Position numbers and translations under genes: made by a program. From the NCBI GenBank assembly GCA_035650495.1, contig DASRHK010000058.1, positions 1 through 56,236 of the forward strand: a stretch of 56,236 nucleotides of DNA, read 5' to 3'. The first letter of the stretch is position 1; every line of letters starts with the position of its first letter. The stretch comes from DASRHK01 sp035650495 (GTDB taxonomy: Bacteria; Pseudomonadota; Gammaproteobacteria; Nevskiales; Nevskiaceae). The notes beneath the pieces are model-generated. The model was given only the letters and a program-made list of their open reading frames with translations, did no database searches and was not told the origin of the DNA. Positions 1 to 9,340 of the stretch are shown here, in pieces.

Positions 1-60
1 TGCGCGACTCATCCATGAGCCGCGTCCCTCCGGGACTCGCTTCGCTCGCAGCAAATACGT
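1..60 (-). repeat. Palindromic intergenic element downstream of the acyl-CoA dehydrogenase gene (cut by window edge)
   Basis: Read on the minus strand, just after the dehydrogenase stop codon, this stretch holds small palindromes in series: GTCCC-GGA-GGGAC and CTCAT-GG-ATGAG. A weaker hairpin (CAAATGCG / CGTATTTG) sits between the stop codon and this stretch. The same kind of core (GTCCC..GGA, GCGG.CTC, then a CATCCATG palindrome) recurs in the elements at 31176-31384 and 46864-46974. The full extent is unknown because the window starts here. It may act as a 3' hairpin or terminator; that is inference. Confidence 0.4.
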
Positions 61-74
61 TCCCTACGCATTTG

Positions 75-1322
<1,248 letters not shown>

Positions 1323-1324
1323 CG

Positions 1325-2404
1325 TCATCTCCTCGACAAAATTTGTTGAACCTTGCGCCAGCCGAGCTCCGCCAGCGGACGCGCTCCCGAAGCTGCTTCG
1401 CGAGCGTGCTGATTCGCGGCAGTGCCATCCTTCACGCGACCGCCAATGCCCTGCAGGATCGCCGAGCCGCGGAACAGGTTGTAGGCGAGATAGAAATCCC
1501 AATGGTCACGATCGATCCCGCTGCGGCCCGTGGCTTTGCAGTAGGCGTCGATGTAGCTCGGCTCGTCAGGGATGCCGAGCGCGTCGAGATCGATGCCGGC
1601 GAGCCCGCGGAAGGTGCCGACGGGAATGTGGCGATTCATGCAGTGGAACGAGAAGTCGGCGAGCGGATGGCCGAGCGTCGACAGCTCCCAGTCGAGCACC
1701 GCGACGATGCGCGGCTCGGTCGGATGGAACATCAGATTGTCGAGCCGGAAATCGCCGTGGACGATCGAGGTCTCGTCGTCCTGCGGGATGTTCTGCGGCA
1801 GCCACGCCATCAGCTTGTCGGCCGCGTCGATCTTCTCGGTCTCGGAGGCGACGTACTGCTTGCTCCAGCGATCGATCTGGCGCGCGAAATAATTCCCGGG
1901 CTTGCCGTAATCGCCGAGCCCGATCCCGGCGTAGTCGACCGTGTGCAGGGCCGCGATCACGCGATTCATCTCGAAGTAGATCGCGTTACGCTCGGCCGGC
2001 GTCATTCCGGGCAGCGCCGTGTCCCACAGGACGCGGCCTTCGACGCAGTCCATCACGTAGAACCAGGTGCCGATCACGGACTCGTCGGTGCACAAGCAGT
2101 AGGTGCGCGCGACCGGCACGTTGGTCTTACCGAGCGCGGTGATGACGCGATATTCGCGATCGACTGCGTGCGCCGACGCGAGCAGCTTGCCGGGCGGCTT
2201 GCGGCGCAGCACGTATTTCTTGCCGCCCGCGGAGAGTCGATAGGTCGGGTTCGACTGCCCGCCCTTGAACTGCTCGACCACCAGATCGCCGGTGAAGCCT
2301 TCGACGTTCGCGCGCAGGTATTTTTCCAGCGCACGCTCGTCGAACCGGTGCTTCTCGCGCACCGGCATCGTGCCGACGAAGGTTTGGTCGAGCGCCTCGG
2401 TCAT
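1325..2404 (-). CDS. APH-family phosphotransferase, ACAD11 kinase-domain type
   Basis: A 359-residue protein of the aminoglycoside phosphotransferase/choline kinase fold. It has a nucleotide-binding N lobe (GGQSNPTYRL, then KKYVLRRKPPGK), the catalytic loop SIVHGDFRLDNLMFHP and the metal-binding VLDWELSTLGHPLAD. This pattern matches the kinase half of ACAD10/11 and LvaA of levulinate catabolism, which phosphorylate 4-hydroxyacyl-CoA rather than antibiotics. The start is the ATG that overlaps the stop of the upstream SDR (shared ATGA), and its own stop abuts the dehydrogenase start. I therefore read it as a metabolic kinase working with the next gene; an antibiotic-resistance role is unlikely. 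Confidence 0.85.
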   Translation of the reverse strand: MTEALDQTFVGTMPVREKHRFDERALEKYLRANVEGFTGDLVVEQFKGGQSNPTYRLSAGGKKYVLRRKPPGKLLASAHAVDREYRVITALGKTNVPVARTYCLCTDESVIGTWFYVMDCVEGRVLWDTALPGMTPAERNAIYFEMNRVIAALHTVDYAGIGLGDYGKPGNYFARQIDRWSKQYVASETEKIDAADKLMAWLPQNIPQDDETSIVHGDFRLDNLMFHPTEPRIVAVLDWELSTLGHPLADFSFHCMNRHIPVGTFRGLAGIDLDALGIPDEPSYIDAYCKATGRSGIDRDHWDFYLAYNLFRGSAILQGIGGRVKDGTAANQHAREAASGARPLAELGWRKVQQILSRR

Positions 2405-3231
2405 GGCATCGGATTGGTCGGCACGCGCTCGTCGAGGATGTCGCGCATGCGCATCTCGACCGCACCTTTGATCTTCTTGTGCGACAGGATGTAGAAGCCG
2501 CCCGCCTTCACCGTGTCCATGGTGAGCTTTGCGACGTCGGCGGCGGAGAGCCGGCCCGAGCGCACCGCGTGCAGCACGCGCTCTTCGTACTGTTTCGCCA
2601 ACGGATTCTTCGCCGCGAGCTCGGGCGGACGATTGCGCTCGGATTCCGCGATGCCGGTGTTGACGTACGCCGGTGCCAGCACCGACACGCCGATCTTCGC
2701 TTTCGCGAGCTGAAGATCGTGATGCAGACATTCCGAGAGCGTGACCACGCCGTGCTTGGTCACGCAGTACACCGACGATCCGGGCACCGAGAGCAGGCCG
2801 GCGACCGACGCGGTGTTGACGACGTGGCACTCATCGCCCTGCTTCAGCATGCGCGGCACGAAGCTCCTGATGCCGTGGACCACGCCCATCAGGTTGACGT
2901 CGATGAGCCATTTCCAGTCTTCGAGCGTCGCCGTCCACGTCGGGCCCGCGACCGCGACGCCGGCGTTGTTGAACAACAGATGCGCCGCGCCGAACTTCTC
3001 GTAGGTCTTGTTCGCGAGGTTGTCGACCTGCTCCGGCTTCGACACGTCGCACTTCACGGCAAGCGACTGCGTGCCGGCCTTGAGCATGCCGATCGTCGCC
3101 TGCATGCCGGCCTCGTCACGATCGGCGAGCACGACCTTCATGTCTTCGCCGGCGCAGAGGATCGCGAGCTCGCGGCCGAAGCCGCTGGCAGCGCCGGTGA
3201 TGACTGCAACCTTCCCTTTCAGGTCCTTCAT
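2401..3231 (-). CDS. SDR family NAD(P)-dependent oxidoreductase
   Basis: A 276-residue classical short-chain dehydrogenase. The cofactor motif is TGAASGFG near residue 12, followed by NNAGVAVAG, the catalytic serine in VNTASVAG and the YCVTK tyrosine-lysine pair. The C-terminal extension (KKIKGAVEMRMRDIL) is longer than in most SDRs and may cap the substrate site. Its start overlaps the preceding SDR stop as ATGA and its end overlaps the phosphotransferase start. Context suggests a step oxidising or reducing a hydroxyacyl or keto intermediate in the same fatty or oxo-acid pathway. Substrate unknown. Confidence 0.85.
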   Translation of the reverse strand: MKDLKGKVAVITGAASGFGRELAILCAGEDMKVVLADRDEAGMQATIGMLKAGTQSLAVKCDVSKPEQVDNLANKTYEKFGAAHLLFNNAGVAVAGPTWTATLEDWKWLIDVNLMGVVHGIRSFVPRMLKQGDECHVVNTASVAGLLSVPGSSVYCVTKHGVVTLSECLHHDLQLAKAKIGVSVLAPAYVNTGIAESERNRPPELAAKNPLAKQYEERVLHAVRSGRLSAADVAKLTMDTVKAGGFYILSHKKIKGAVEMRMRDILDERVPTNPMP

Positions 3232-4010
3232 ACCGTCGATCCGATCAGCATGCCGCCGTCGACGATCATCTCGAGCCCGGTCGTGTAGCTCGCCGCCGGC
3301 GAGCACAGATACAGAACAGCGCCTGCCATCTCGTCGGGTGTCGCCACGCGATGCAGCGAGATCTGCTTCTCGGCTTCCTTGCGGATCTGATCGTTCTGCA
3401 CGAGCGCACCGGCGAACTTCGTCGCGGTGAGGCCGGGCAACAGCGCGTTCACGCGGATCTTCTTCGCGCCGAGCTCCTGCGCGAACGCCTTGGTCATCGA
3501 GATCACTGCAGCCTTGGTGACTGAATAGATGCCCATGAACGCGCCCGGCACGATGCCGGCGACGGACGCCACGTTGACGATCGCGCCGCCGCCCTGCTTT
3601 GCCATGCGCTTGCTCGCCTCGACCGACATGAAGAAGTAGCCGCGGATGTTCACGTCGATCGTCTTCTGGAAGGCGGTGACGTCGGTGTCGAGGATCGGGC
3701 CGAAGTACGGATTCGCCGCCGCGTTGTTGACGAGGATGTCGATCCGGCCGAGCTTCGCGTCGATCTCCGCCCACAGGTTCTTGATCGCGTCGAGCTCGCC
3801 GATGTGGCAGGCGATGACGTCGGCCTTGCCGCCGGCCTTGCGGATCTCGTCGGCGACGCGCTCGCAGTCCGCGGCCTTGCGGCTCGACACGATCACGTGC
3901 GCGCCGTGCGACGCGAGCGTCCTGGCGATCGACTCGCCGATGCCGCGCGAGGCGCCGGTGACGAGCGCGATCTTGCCGGACAGATCGAACATCTTTGCGG
4001 ATGCAGTCAT
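3228..4010 (-). CDS. SDR family oxidoreductase
   Basis: A 260-residue classical SDR with TGASRGIG close to the N terminus, NNAAANP, NVASVAG, YSVTKAA and a C terminus ending in VDGGMLIG, typical of the 3-oxoacyl-reductase/glucose-1-dehydrogenase-like subgroup. AAGGA lies directly against the ATG; an internal ATG six codons later (MFDLSGK) would give better spacing and is a possible alternative start. It sits 8 bp after the phosphatase gene and is translationally coupled to the next SDR. It may handle the 3-hydroxy/3-keto step of beta-oxidation after the dehydrogenase; this is inferred from position. Confidence 0.85.
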   Translation of the reverse strand: MTASAKMFDLSGKIALVTGASRGIGESIARTLASHGAHVIVSSRKAADCERVADEIRKAGGKADVIACHIGELDAIKNLWAEIDAKLGRIDILVNNAAANPYFGPILDTDVTAFQKTIDVNIRGYFFMSVEASKRMAKQGGGAIVNVASVAGIVPGAFMGIYSVTKAAVISMTKAFAQELGAKKIRVNALLPGLTATKFAGALVQNDQIRKEAEKQISLHRVATPDEMAGAVLYLCSPAASYTTGLEMIVDGGMLIGSTV

Positions 4011-4018
4011 TCCTTGGC

Positions 4019-4702
4019 CTATCGGTAGGTGATGGATTTCGGCGCGCCGTGCTCGAAGTGCGCGAAGCTGTTCAAGTAGCTCAGCGAGATGCGATCGGGG
4101 CGATACAGGAGCTTCGTCACCGATGCGTTCGCGAGCGACCAGGTGAGATTCGCAGTCTGTCGATCGGACAGGCCGAGCACGTGCTGGCAGATCACCGCGA
4201 TCGGTCCGCCCGAGGTGAACACGAGCACGGATTGCGATGCGCCGGATTCGTCGACCAGCTGCTGCAGGCCGCCGAGGCAGCGCTTGCGGAACTGCGTCCA
4301 CGATTCGCGGTAGTCGCCGTCGTGCGCGCCGCTCATCCAGCGTTCCATTGCGGCGCGGAACAGCTTCTCCATCGTCGCGTTGGACTTGCCTTCGTCGTGC
4401 GCCGCAACTGGATCGCGCTCGCGATGTCGCGTCAGCACGTCCTCGTGATCGTACTCGTCGAATTGCCGGTCGGCGTCGAGCGTCGCCGGACGCTGCGGAT
4501 CCGGGATGGCGGCGAGACACGCGTCCGCCGTCTGGCGATGGCGCTTCAGGCCGCCGGTGACCACCCGCGTGAACCGGTGCCCGCAGTGCGCGAACCAGCG
4601 GCCGAGCACTTGCGCCTGCTCGACGCCGAGCGGCGAGAGCTGGTCGTAGTCGGCCGCGCCGAACGACGCCTGACCGTGGCGCACGAGGTAGAGCTGTCCC
4701 AT
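4019..4702 (-). CDS. Histidine phosphatase (phosphoglycerate mutase superfamily)
   Basis: The N terminus MGQLYLVRHGQASFG carries the RHG motif of the histidine phosphatase superfamily, with the phosphohistidine at residue 9. The second histidine appears to be replaced by or shifted from the usual GH motif: the late segment reads VFTSGGPIAVICQHVLG, as in SixA/CobC-like branches. The start is placed at the ATG giving this standard N terminus; no strong ribosome binding site precedes it. It is the first gene of the operon and divergent from the LysR gene. A phosphatase beside an APH-type kinase could act on a phosphorylated intermediate or a CoA ester; this is speculative. Confidence 0.8.
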   Translation of the reverse strand: MGQLYLVRHGQASFGAADYDQLSPLGVEQAQVLGRWFAHCGHRFTRVVTGGLKRHRQTADACLAAIPDPQRPATLDADRQFDEYDHEDVLTRHRERDPVAAHDEGKSNATMEKLFRAAMERWMSGAHDGDYRESWTQFRKRCLGGLQQLVDESGASQSVLVFTSGGPIAVICQHVLGLSDRQTANLTWSLANASVTKLLYRPDRISLSYLNSFAHFEHGAPKSITYR

Positions 4703-4733
4703 TTGCCGCCAGCGTAGGCGGCTCCCTACAATC

Positions 4734-4779
4734 ATTCAAATGAATATTCCGAATCCGCGCGCATAAGCATGCCTTATGC
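4734..4779. promoter_or_regulatory. Candidate LysR operator region between divergent operons
   Basis: The 73-bp gap between the phosphatase and LysR starts holds overlapping inverted repeats: ATTCA-AA-TGAAT, the perfect palindrome GAATATTC, ATTC-C-GAAT, and GCATAAG-(5 nt)-CTTATGC, the last overlapping the LysR start codon. It is also unusually AT-rich for this genome. Divergent placement and T-N11-A type dyads fit LysR-type autoregulation and control of the operon on the other strand. The actual site is not proven. Confidence 0.5.
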
Positions 4780-5678
4780 ATCTCTCGCGCATCGACCTGA
4801 ACCTGCTCGTCGTCCTCGACACCGTCTACACCGAGGGCGGCATCACGCGCGCGGCGGAGAAGCTGCACCTCACGCAGCCGGCGATCAGCCACGCGCTCGG
4901 CCGCCTGCGCCGCCTGCTCCAGGACGAGCTGTTCGAGCGCGATGGCCGCGCGATGGTGCCGACGCCGTTCGCGCGCAACCTGATCGGACCGGTGCGCCGC
5001 TCGCTGCGCAGCCTCGAGATCACGCTGAACGAGATCGAGTCGTTCGATCCGGGCAAGAGCGAGAAGTGCTTCGCGATCGGCGTGCGCGACTCGCTGGAGT
5101 CGACGTTGCTGCCGCCGTTGATGGCCCATGTGAGCGAGACCGCGCCGAACGTCGAGATCAACGCGATCCAGATCGATCGGCGCGACATGGAGTCGGAGCT
5201 CGCATCCGGAACGCTCGACGCCGCGCTCGACGTGCTGCTGCCGGTGTCGGACGCGGTGCGTCACGCGCGCATCGCCGGCGATCGCATGGTGATCGTCGCC
5301 CGCAAGAATCATCCGAGCGTGCGCTCGCGGCTGTCGCTGGAGAACTATCTCAAGCTCGAGCACATCCTGGTGAGCTCGCGGCGCAGCGGGCCGGGACTCG
5401 AGGACGTCGAGCTGTCGCGACTGGGCCTACAGCGGCGCGTGCGCCTGCGCTGCCAGCATTATTTCGCCGCGTGCCGCGTGGTCAGCCAGACCAATTTCAT
5501 CCTGACCATGCCGGAGCGCTACGCGCGCGTCGCCAACGAGCAGTTCGGCAATCGCATCCTGCCCTTCCCGCTCGAGAAGCCGACGCTCGACGTGCACCTC
5601 TACTGGCACTCCAACGTCGACAACGAGCCCGCGAACAAGTGGCTGCGCAAGCAGCTGCGCAGCACGTTCGAGGGCTGA
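4776..5678 (+). CDS. LysR-family transcriptional regulator (NodD/SyrM-like)
   Basis: A 300-residue LysR-type regulator. Residues 1-65 form the winged helix-turn-helix (LDTVYTEGGITRAAEKLHLTQ, then PAISHALGRLR), followed by a substrate-binding domain containing DLLLP-like and VVSQTNFILTMPERYA segments. N-terminal wording resembles the NodD/LinR/SyrM branch, often tied to aromatic or lipid-like inducers. It is transcribed away from the five-gene catabolic operon and probably controls it through the dyads in the gap. Its TGA stop lies back to back with the stop of the convergent lipoprotein gene (TGATCA). Confidence 0.9.
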   Translation: MHLSRIDLNLLVVLDTVYTEGGITRAAEKLHLTQPAISHALGRLRRLLQDELFERDGRAMVPTPFARNLIGPVRRSLRSLEITLNEIESFDPGKSEKCFAIGVRDSLESTLLPPLMAHVSETAPNVEINAIQIDRRDMESELASGTLDAALDVLLPVSDAVRHARIAGDRMVIVARKNHPSVRSRLSLENYLKLEHILVSSRRSGPGLEDVELSRLGLQRRVRLRCQHYFAACRVVSQTNFILTMPERYARVANEQFGNRILPFPLEKPTLDVHLYWHSNVDNEPANKWLRKQLRSTFEG

Positions 5679-6356
5679 TCAGCGGGCCGCGAGGATCCGC
5701 GCGGCGCCGTTCGACGCGACCTGCATGCGCACCGATCGGGTCTGCTTCTGCTCGCCGTCGACGTAGAGCGCCACGTCGATCGGATAGACGCCTTCGTCGA
5801 CGCCTTCGGGCAGCGTGAACTTGAACTGATTCTCGTACTCGCCGCTGCCCTGGATCGTCTGCGCGGTCTTGCGCGAGCGATTGAGCACCTTGCCGTCGGG
5901 CGCGCGCATCTCGACCGCCTCTTCGACCTTTGGCGCCGGCGCGTCCTTGCCTTTGACGATCTCGACGTTGCTGACGAGCATCGCCGACGTGCCGCCGGAG
6001 ATCGCCTTGCCCGGCCGCAACTCGGCCGAGTAGCTCATCACCTGGGTCTGCTCCGGCAACTGTTGCGCGTGCTCCTGCTCGTACTGCTGCTCGACTTGCT
6101 GCGCCGAGCGCTTCTGGCGTGTGCTGTAGTTGTAGGCGAGACAACCGAGCGCCCCGAGCGCACCGCCCGCCGCCGCGCCGATCGCGGCACCTGCAGCGCG
6201 ATTCCCCGAGCCGATCGCTGCGCCCGCCGCTGCACCGATGAGCGCGCCGAGCCCGCCGGTCTTCGCGGCGCTACAGCCGGAGTCCGAGTTGCCCGGATCG
6301 CTCGCGCAGCTCGTCGTGAGGAGCACAACTGCAATGAACGTGAGGATTCGCTTCAT
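5679..6356 (-). CDS. Glycine-zipper lipoprotein
   Basis: A 225-residue exported lipoprotein. The signal peptide MKRILTFIAVVLLTTSC ends in a lipobox with the acylated cysteine at residue 17. Residues 30-75 are a glycine-zipper segment (GGLGALIGAAAGAAIG, then GAAIGAAAGGALGALG) that can insert into a membrane as a helical hairpin. A polar coiled region and a beta-rich C-terminal domain follow. It starts 11 bp after the stop of the kinase gene, so the two are probably cotranscribed. It may be a periplasmic partner of that kinase; function unknown. Confidence 0.75.
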   Translation of the reverse strand: MKRILTFIAVVLLTTSCASDPGNSDSGCSAAKTGGLGALIGAAAGAAIGSGNRAAGAAIGAAAGGALGALGCLAYNYSTRQKRSAQQVEQQYEQEHAQQLPEQTQVMSYSAELRPGKAISGGTSAMLVSNVEIVKGKDAPAPKVEEAVEMRAPDGKVLNRSRKTAQTIQGSGEYENQFKFTLPEGVDEGVYPIDVALYVDGEQKQTRSVRMQVASNGAARILAAR

Positions 6357-6367
6357 GGTCCCGCCCC

Positions 6368-7852
6368 TTAATCGACGCTGATGGCCTTCATCGCGGCTTC
6401 GCGCGCGTCCTGCGACTGTTTGAGGAGCTTCTTGGCTTCCGCATTGCCAGGGTCGAGGATCAACGCCGAGTTCGCGTAGGAGATGGCGCTCTTGTACTCC
6501 TTTCGCCCGAAGGCTGCTCGCGCCTCTGCGATCATTTTTCGCGCGGCCGCGCGATTGGGCGGCTCGGCGGCGGGCTTCGGCGGCTCGATCGGCGCGGGCT
6601 TGGCCTGCTCGACCGGCGCGGGTGGCGGCTCGGCGGGTGGCGGCTCGACCTTGGCCTCTTCCGGCTTTGCGCTTTCCTCGATCGGCGCTTCCGCCTTCGG
6701 CGGCTCTGCCTGCGGCGGCTCTGCCTTCGGCTCGGGCTTGGCCTGCTGCACCGGCACTGGCGGCGGCGCGACGGCGACGGGTTCAGCGCTCGGCTTCGGC
6801 CACATCAAGTATGCGAGCGCGCCCGCGCCGACGACCAGCACGACCCCGACGACGATGATCGGCAGCACGAGCGCCGCACGCTTGGGTGCCGGCTCCGCGG
6901 CGAGCGCGGCCTCCGAGGGTGGCGGTGCAGCCGGCACCGGCTTCGCCGGCGTCGGCACGCGCAACGCGCTGTCTTCGAGCGTCCGGCGAGCGGTCGCAGC
7001 GCGCGATTTGCGCAGCGTCTCGGGATCGCCGGGCGTGCCGGGCAACGTCGGCAGCGCGTCGATCAGATCGAGCAGCGCTTGCGCCGACGCGGGCCGATCG
7101 CTGGCCTCTTTCGCAGTCATCCTGTCGACGAGCGGCTGCAGCACCGCGAGCTCGGGCGGCAGACGAGGCGTCGGCTCCGACACGTGCGCCATGATCAGCG
7201 CGATCGCCTCCTCGCTCTCGAACGGCGCCTTGCCGGTGAGCATCTCGTAGAAGACGATGCCGAGGCTGTAGAGATCGGTGCGCGCGTCGACCGGCTTCGC
7301 GCGCGCCTGCTCGGGGCTCATGTACTTCGGCGTGCCGATCGTCGCGCCCGTCGCCGTCGCGCCGGTCGTGCTGCCGAGCACTTTCGCGATGCCGAAATCG
7401 GTGAGCACCGGCAAGCCGCGCTCGTCGAACACGACGTTCTCGGGCTTGACGTCGCGATGCACGAAGCCGGCGCCGTGCGCTTCGATGAAGGCCTCGGTGA
7501 GCTCGCGCAGGATCGCGACCGCTTCGGCCGGTGCCATGCCGCGCTTGATGCGATCGCGCAGGTCGCCGCCGGTGAGCAGGCGCATCGAATAGAAGTGATA
7601 GCCGGCTTCGTGGCCGACCTCGAAGACCGTGACGATGTTCCGGTGCGACAGCCGCGCCGCGGCGCGCACTTCGGTCTCGAAGCGCGCGATGAGACCCGGG
7701 CTGCGCTCGAGCTCCGGCGGCAGGATTTTCAGCGCGACGCGCCGGCCGAGCTTGTCGTCCTCGGCTTCGTAGACGTCGGCCATCCCGCCCGAGCCCAGCT
7801 TCCGCACGATGCGGTAGTGGCCGACGAGCGCTCCCGCTTCCAGATCCGGCAT
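6368..7852 (-). CDS. Membrane Ser/Thr protein kinase with C-terminal TPR-like region
   Basis: A 494-residue Hanks-type kinase. The glycine loop is GSGGMADVYEAE near residue 21, the ATP lysine is in VALKIL at residue 42, the catalytic loop is HRDVKPEN at 132-139, DFG is at 152-154 and GTPKYMSPEQ at 173-182; all key residues are present. A proline/alanine linker leads to one membrane helix (about 326-351), then a long Pro/Glu/Ala/Lys-rich stretch and a TPR-like tail (about 435-490). The kinase is thus cytoplasmic and the tail periplasmic. It lies between DUF1329 and lipoprotein genes on the same strand. Substrates are unknown. Confidence 0.92.
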   Translation of the reverse strand: MPDLEAGALVGHYRIVRKLGSGGMADVYEAEDDKLGRRVALKILPPELERSPGLIARFETEVRAAARLSHRNIVTVFEVGHEAGYHFYSMRLLTGGDLRDRIKRGMAPAEAVAILRELTEAFIEAHGAGFVHRDVKPENVVFDERGLPVLTDFGIAKVLGSTTGATATGATIGTPKYMSPEQARAKPVDARTDLYSLGIVFYEMLTGKAPFESEEAIALIMAHVSEPTPRLPPELAVLQPLVDRMTAKEASDRPASAQALLDLIDALPTLPGTPGDPETLRKSRAATARRTLEDSALRVPTPAKPVPAAPPPSEAALAAEPAPKRAALVLPIIVVGVVLVVGAGALAYLMWPKPSAEPVAVAPPPVPVQQAKPEPKAEPPQAEPPKAEAPIEESAKPEEAKVEPPPAEPPPAPVEQAKPAPIEPPKPAAEPPNRAAARKMIAEARAAFGRKEYKSAISYANSALILDPGNAEAKKLLKQSQDAREAAMKAISVD

Positions 7853-7885
7853 CGAGCAACTATGCCGGAATTTTCGCGTCGCGCG

Positions 7886-9244
7886 TTATTTCGTGGTGCG
7901 CTTCTGGACGGCGTCCGCGGTGAAATAGCCCGGCGGGAAGCGCACGGTCAGATCGTTGGGCTTGTCCTCGTTCGCCGCCGCCGTGACGAAGTACCGGCCC
8001 GAATCGAAGTGGTAGATGATCTCCGGGATCGTCGTGCCGGCCAGGATGTTCGGCGCCCACACGTAGTGACCTTCCTGGAACTGATACAGCTGGTCGCGCT
8101 TGTCGTAGTCGTCGACCGCGACGATGTTCCAGCCGTCCTCGTCGACGTACATCACGCGCTTCTTGAAGGTGTGATTGGTGCCGGCCTTCAGGTTCGCCTC
8201 GACCACCCAGACGCGATGCAGCTCGTAACGCGGGATGTCCTGGTTGAGATGCCGCGGCGCGATCATCTGCCGGAACTTCGTCTTCGGGCCGGCGAGGATG
8301 TAGCCGTCGTACGGCACGTACATCTCCTTCTTGCCGACGAGCTTCCAGTCGTAGCGCTCGAGCACGCCGTTGAACATGTCGACCTGGTCGTAGAACTGGT
8401 GACCGTCGGTGCCTTCGTACGGATTGTCGCAGCACACCGTCGGCGCGCGGCGGATGCGTCGCAGTCCCGGGGAGTACAGCCACGCGGCGCGACCTGCCGC
8501 GCCGGTGCCCGCTTTCTCCTGCACGAGGATGTAGGTGCCGGCGATGCGCGGCGGCGAGATCGTGCGCGAGAGATAGAACAGGAACTCGCCGTGATCCTTG
8601 GTGAGCGGCACCGGATGCTCGTGCGACGCGTAGTGGAACTCGACGTCCTCGACGATCTTGGTCTGCTGGTACTGGCCGCTCTGCTGCACGATGAACTGGT
8701 TGTTGTAGCGCGTGACCGCTTCGCCGCGCCATTTGAGCTTGTGGTTCCAGATCGGCTCGGCGCCGGTCTTCGGGATCGGGAACGGGAAGCCGAGCTTGCA
8801 GTTGTTCGGCGTGTCGGTGCCGATCATCTCGCAATTCACCGCGTTCTCTTTGGTCGCGGCGTAGATGAAGTCCGGCCACCCGACGTTCCGATGCGTCACG
8901 TAGACGTTCATCTTGTAATCGGGATACGTCTTCAGCAGGTACTTGTGGCCTTCGGTGAGCTTGTCGGCGTACTGGGCCATGTTCGCCGGCGTGATGGTGA
9001 ACTTCGGCTTCTCCGCGTCGATCTCGGGGAAATCCGGATATTCGCCGGAGAGCGAGCCGCGCTGAGGAGCCGGCGTCCAGGCGGGGATGGAGCCGTCCTT
9101 GTTGCCCGCCTTCTCGGCGCCGACCGGCGTCAGCTCCTGGCCCAGCTTGGCCGCTTCCTGCGGCGACACCTTCGCGCCGGCCGCGCCGGCGAACGCGCCG
9201 AGCGCCAACGCCGCGCCGAGCACCATCGCAGCTTTCTGATTCAC
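7886..9244 (-). CDS. DUF1329 outer-membrane-lipoprotein-sorting-like protein
   Basis: A 452-residue exported protein of the DUF1329 family, which has a LolA/LolB-like fold and often accompanies DUF1302 and RND transporters in aromatic or steroid degraders. The GTG start is chosen because GGAG lies 8 nt upstream and it gives a clean signal peptide (MNQKAAMVLGAALALGAFAG, cleaved after AGA or AKA). Family-type segments include GWPDFIYAAT, AAWLYSPGLRRIRRAP, and the terminal PPGYFTADAVQKR. Here no DUF1302 or RND gene is adjacent; it is upstream of the kinase gene with a 33-bp gap. Role in envelope transport is inferred from the family. Confidence 0.85.
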   Translation of the reverse strand: MNQKAAMVLGAALALGAFAGAAGAKVSPQEAAKLGQELTPVGAEKAGNKDGSIPAWTPAPQRGSLSGEYPDFPEIDAEKPKFTITPANMAQYADKLTEGHKYLLKTYPDYKMNVYVTHRNVGWPDFIYAATKENAVNCEMIGTDTPNNCKLGFPFPIPKTGAEPIWNHKLKWRGEAVTRYNNQFIVQQSGQYQQTKIVEDVEFHYASHEHPVPLTKDHGEFLFYLSRTISPPRIAGTYILVQEKAGTGAAGRAAWLYSPGLRRIRRAPTVCCDNPYEGTDGHQFYDQVDMFNGVLERYDWKLVGKKEMYVPYDGYILAGPKTKFRQMIAPRHLNQDIPRYELHRVWVVEANLKAGTNHTFKKRVMYVDEDGWNIVAVDDYDKRDQLYQFQEGHYVWAPNILAGTTIPEIIYHFDSGRYFVTAAANEDKPNDLTVRFPPGYFTADAVQKRTTK

Positions 9245-9298
9245 GCTGTTTTCTCCGTCCTGGGTGTGGGCGCCGCGCGCCACTGTGGCAGACTTTGG

Positions 9299-9320
9299 AC
9301 CGCTCTATACTCGCAGCGGT
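9299..9320 (+). promoter_or_regulatory. Inverted repeat enclosing a -10-like TATACT
   Basis: ACCGCT-(10 nt)-AGCGGT is a perfect 6-bp inverted repeat, and its spacer contains TATACT, a good -10 hexamer for the DUF1631 gene starting 21 nt further on. No clear -35 is visible. The arrangement would let a protein bound to the dyad cover the promoter. It lies in the 96-bp gap between two divergent genes. Confidence 0.35.
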
Positions 9321-9340
9321 TCGGACGGATTCGGATTCGT

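Noticed and set aside
1325..2404. Aminoglycoside resistance gene
   Set aside because: The APH fold is present, but sequence wording and coupling to an acyl-CoA dehydrogenase point to the ACAD10/11-type metabolic kinase.
4011..5363. Upstream extension of the first SDR frame
   Set aside because: It is antisense to or out of frame with the phosphatase and LysR genes; the SDR N terminus is clear at the ATG used.
9281..9300. Sigma-54-like GTGGCA...TTGG upstream of the DUF1631 gene
   Set aside because: The GC at the -12 position is missing at the required 10-bp distance from GG.
7079..9340. N-terminal extension of the DUF1631 frame by 750 codons
   Set aside because: This part is antisense to the kinase and DUF1329 genes and has shadow composition; a GTG after a plausible -10 gives the normal protein.
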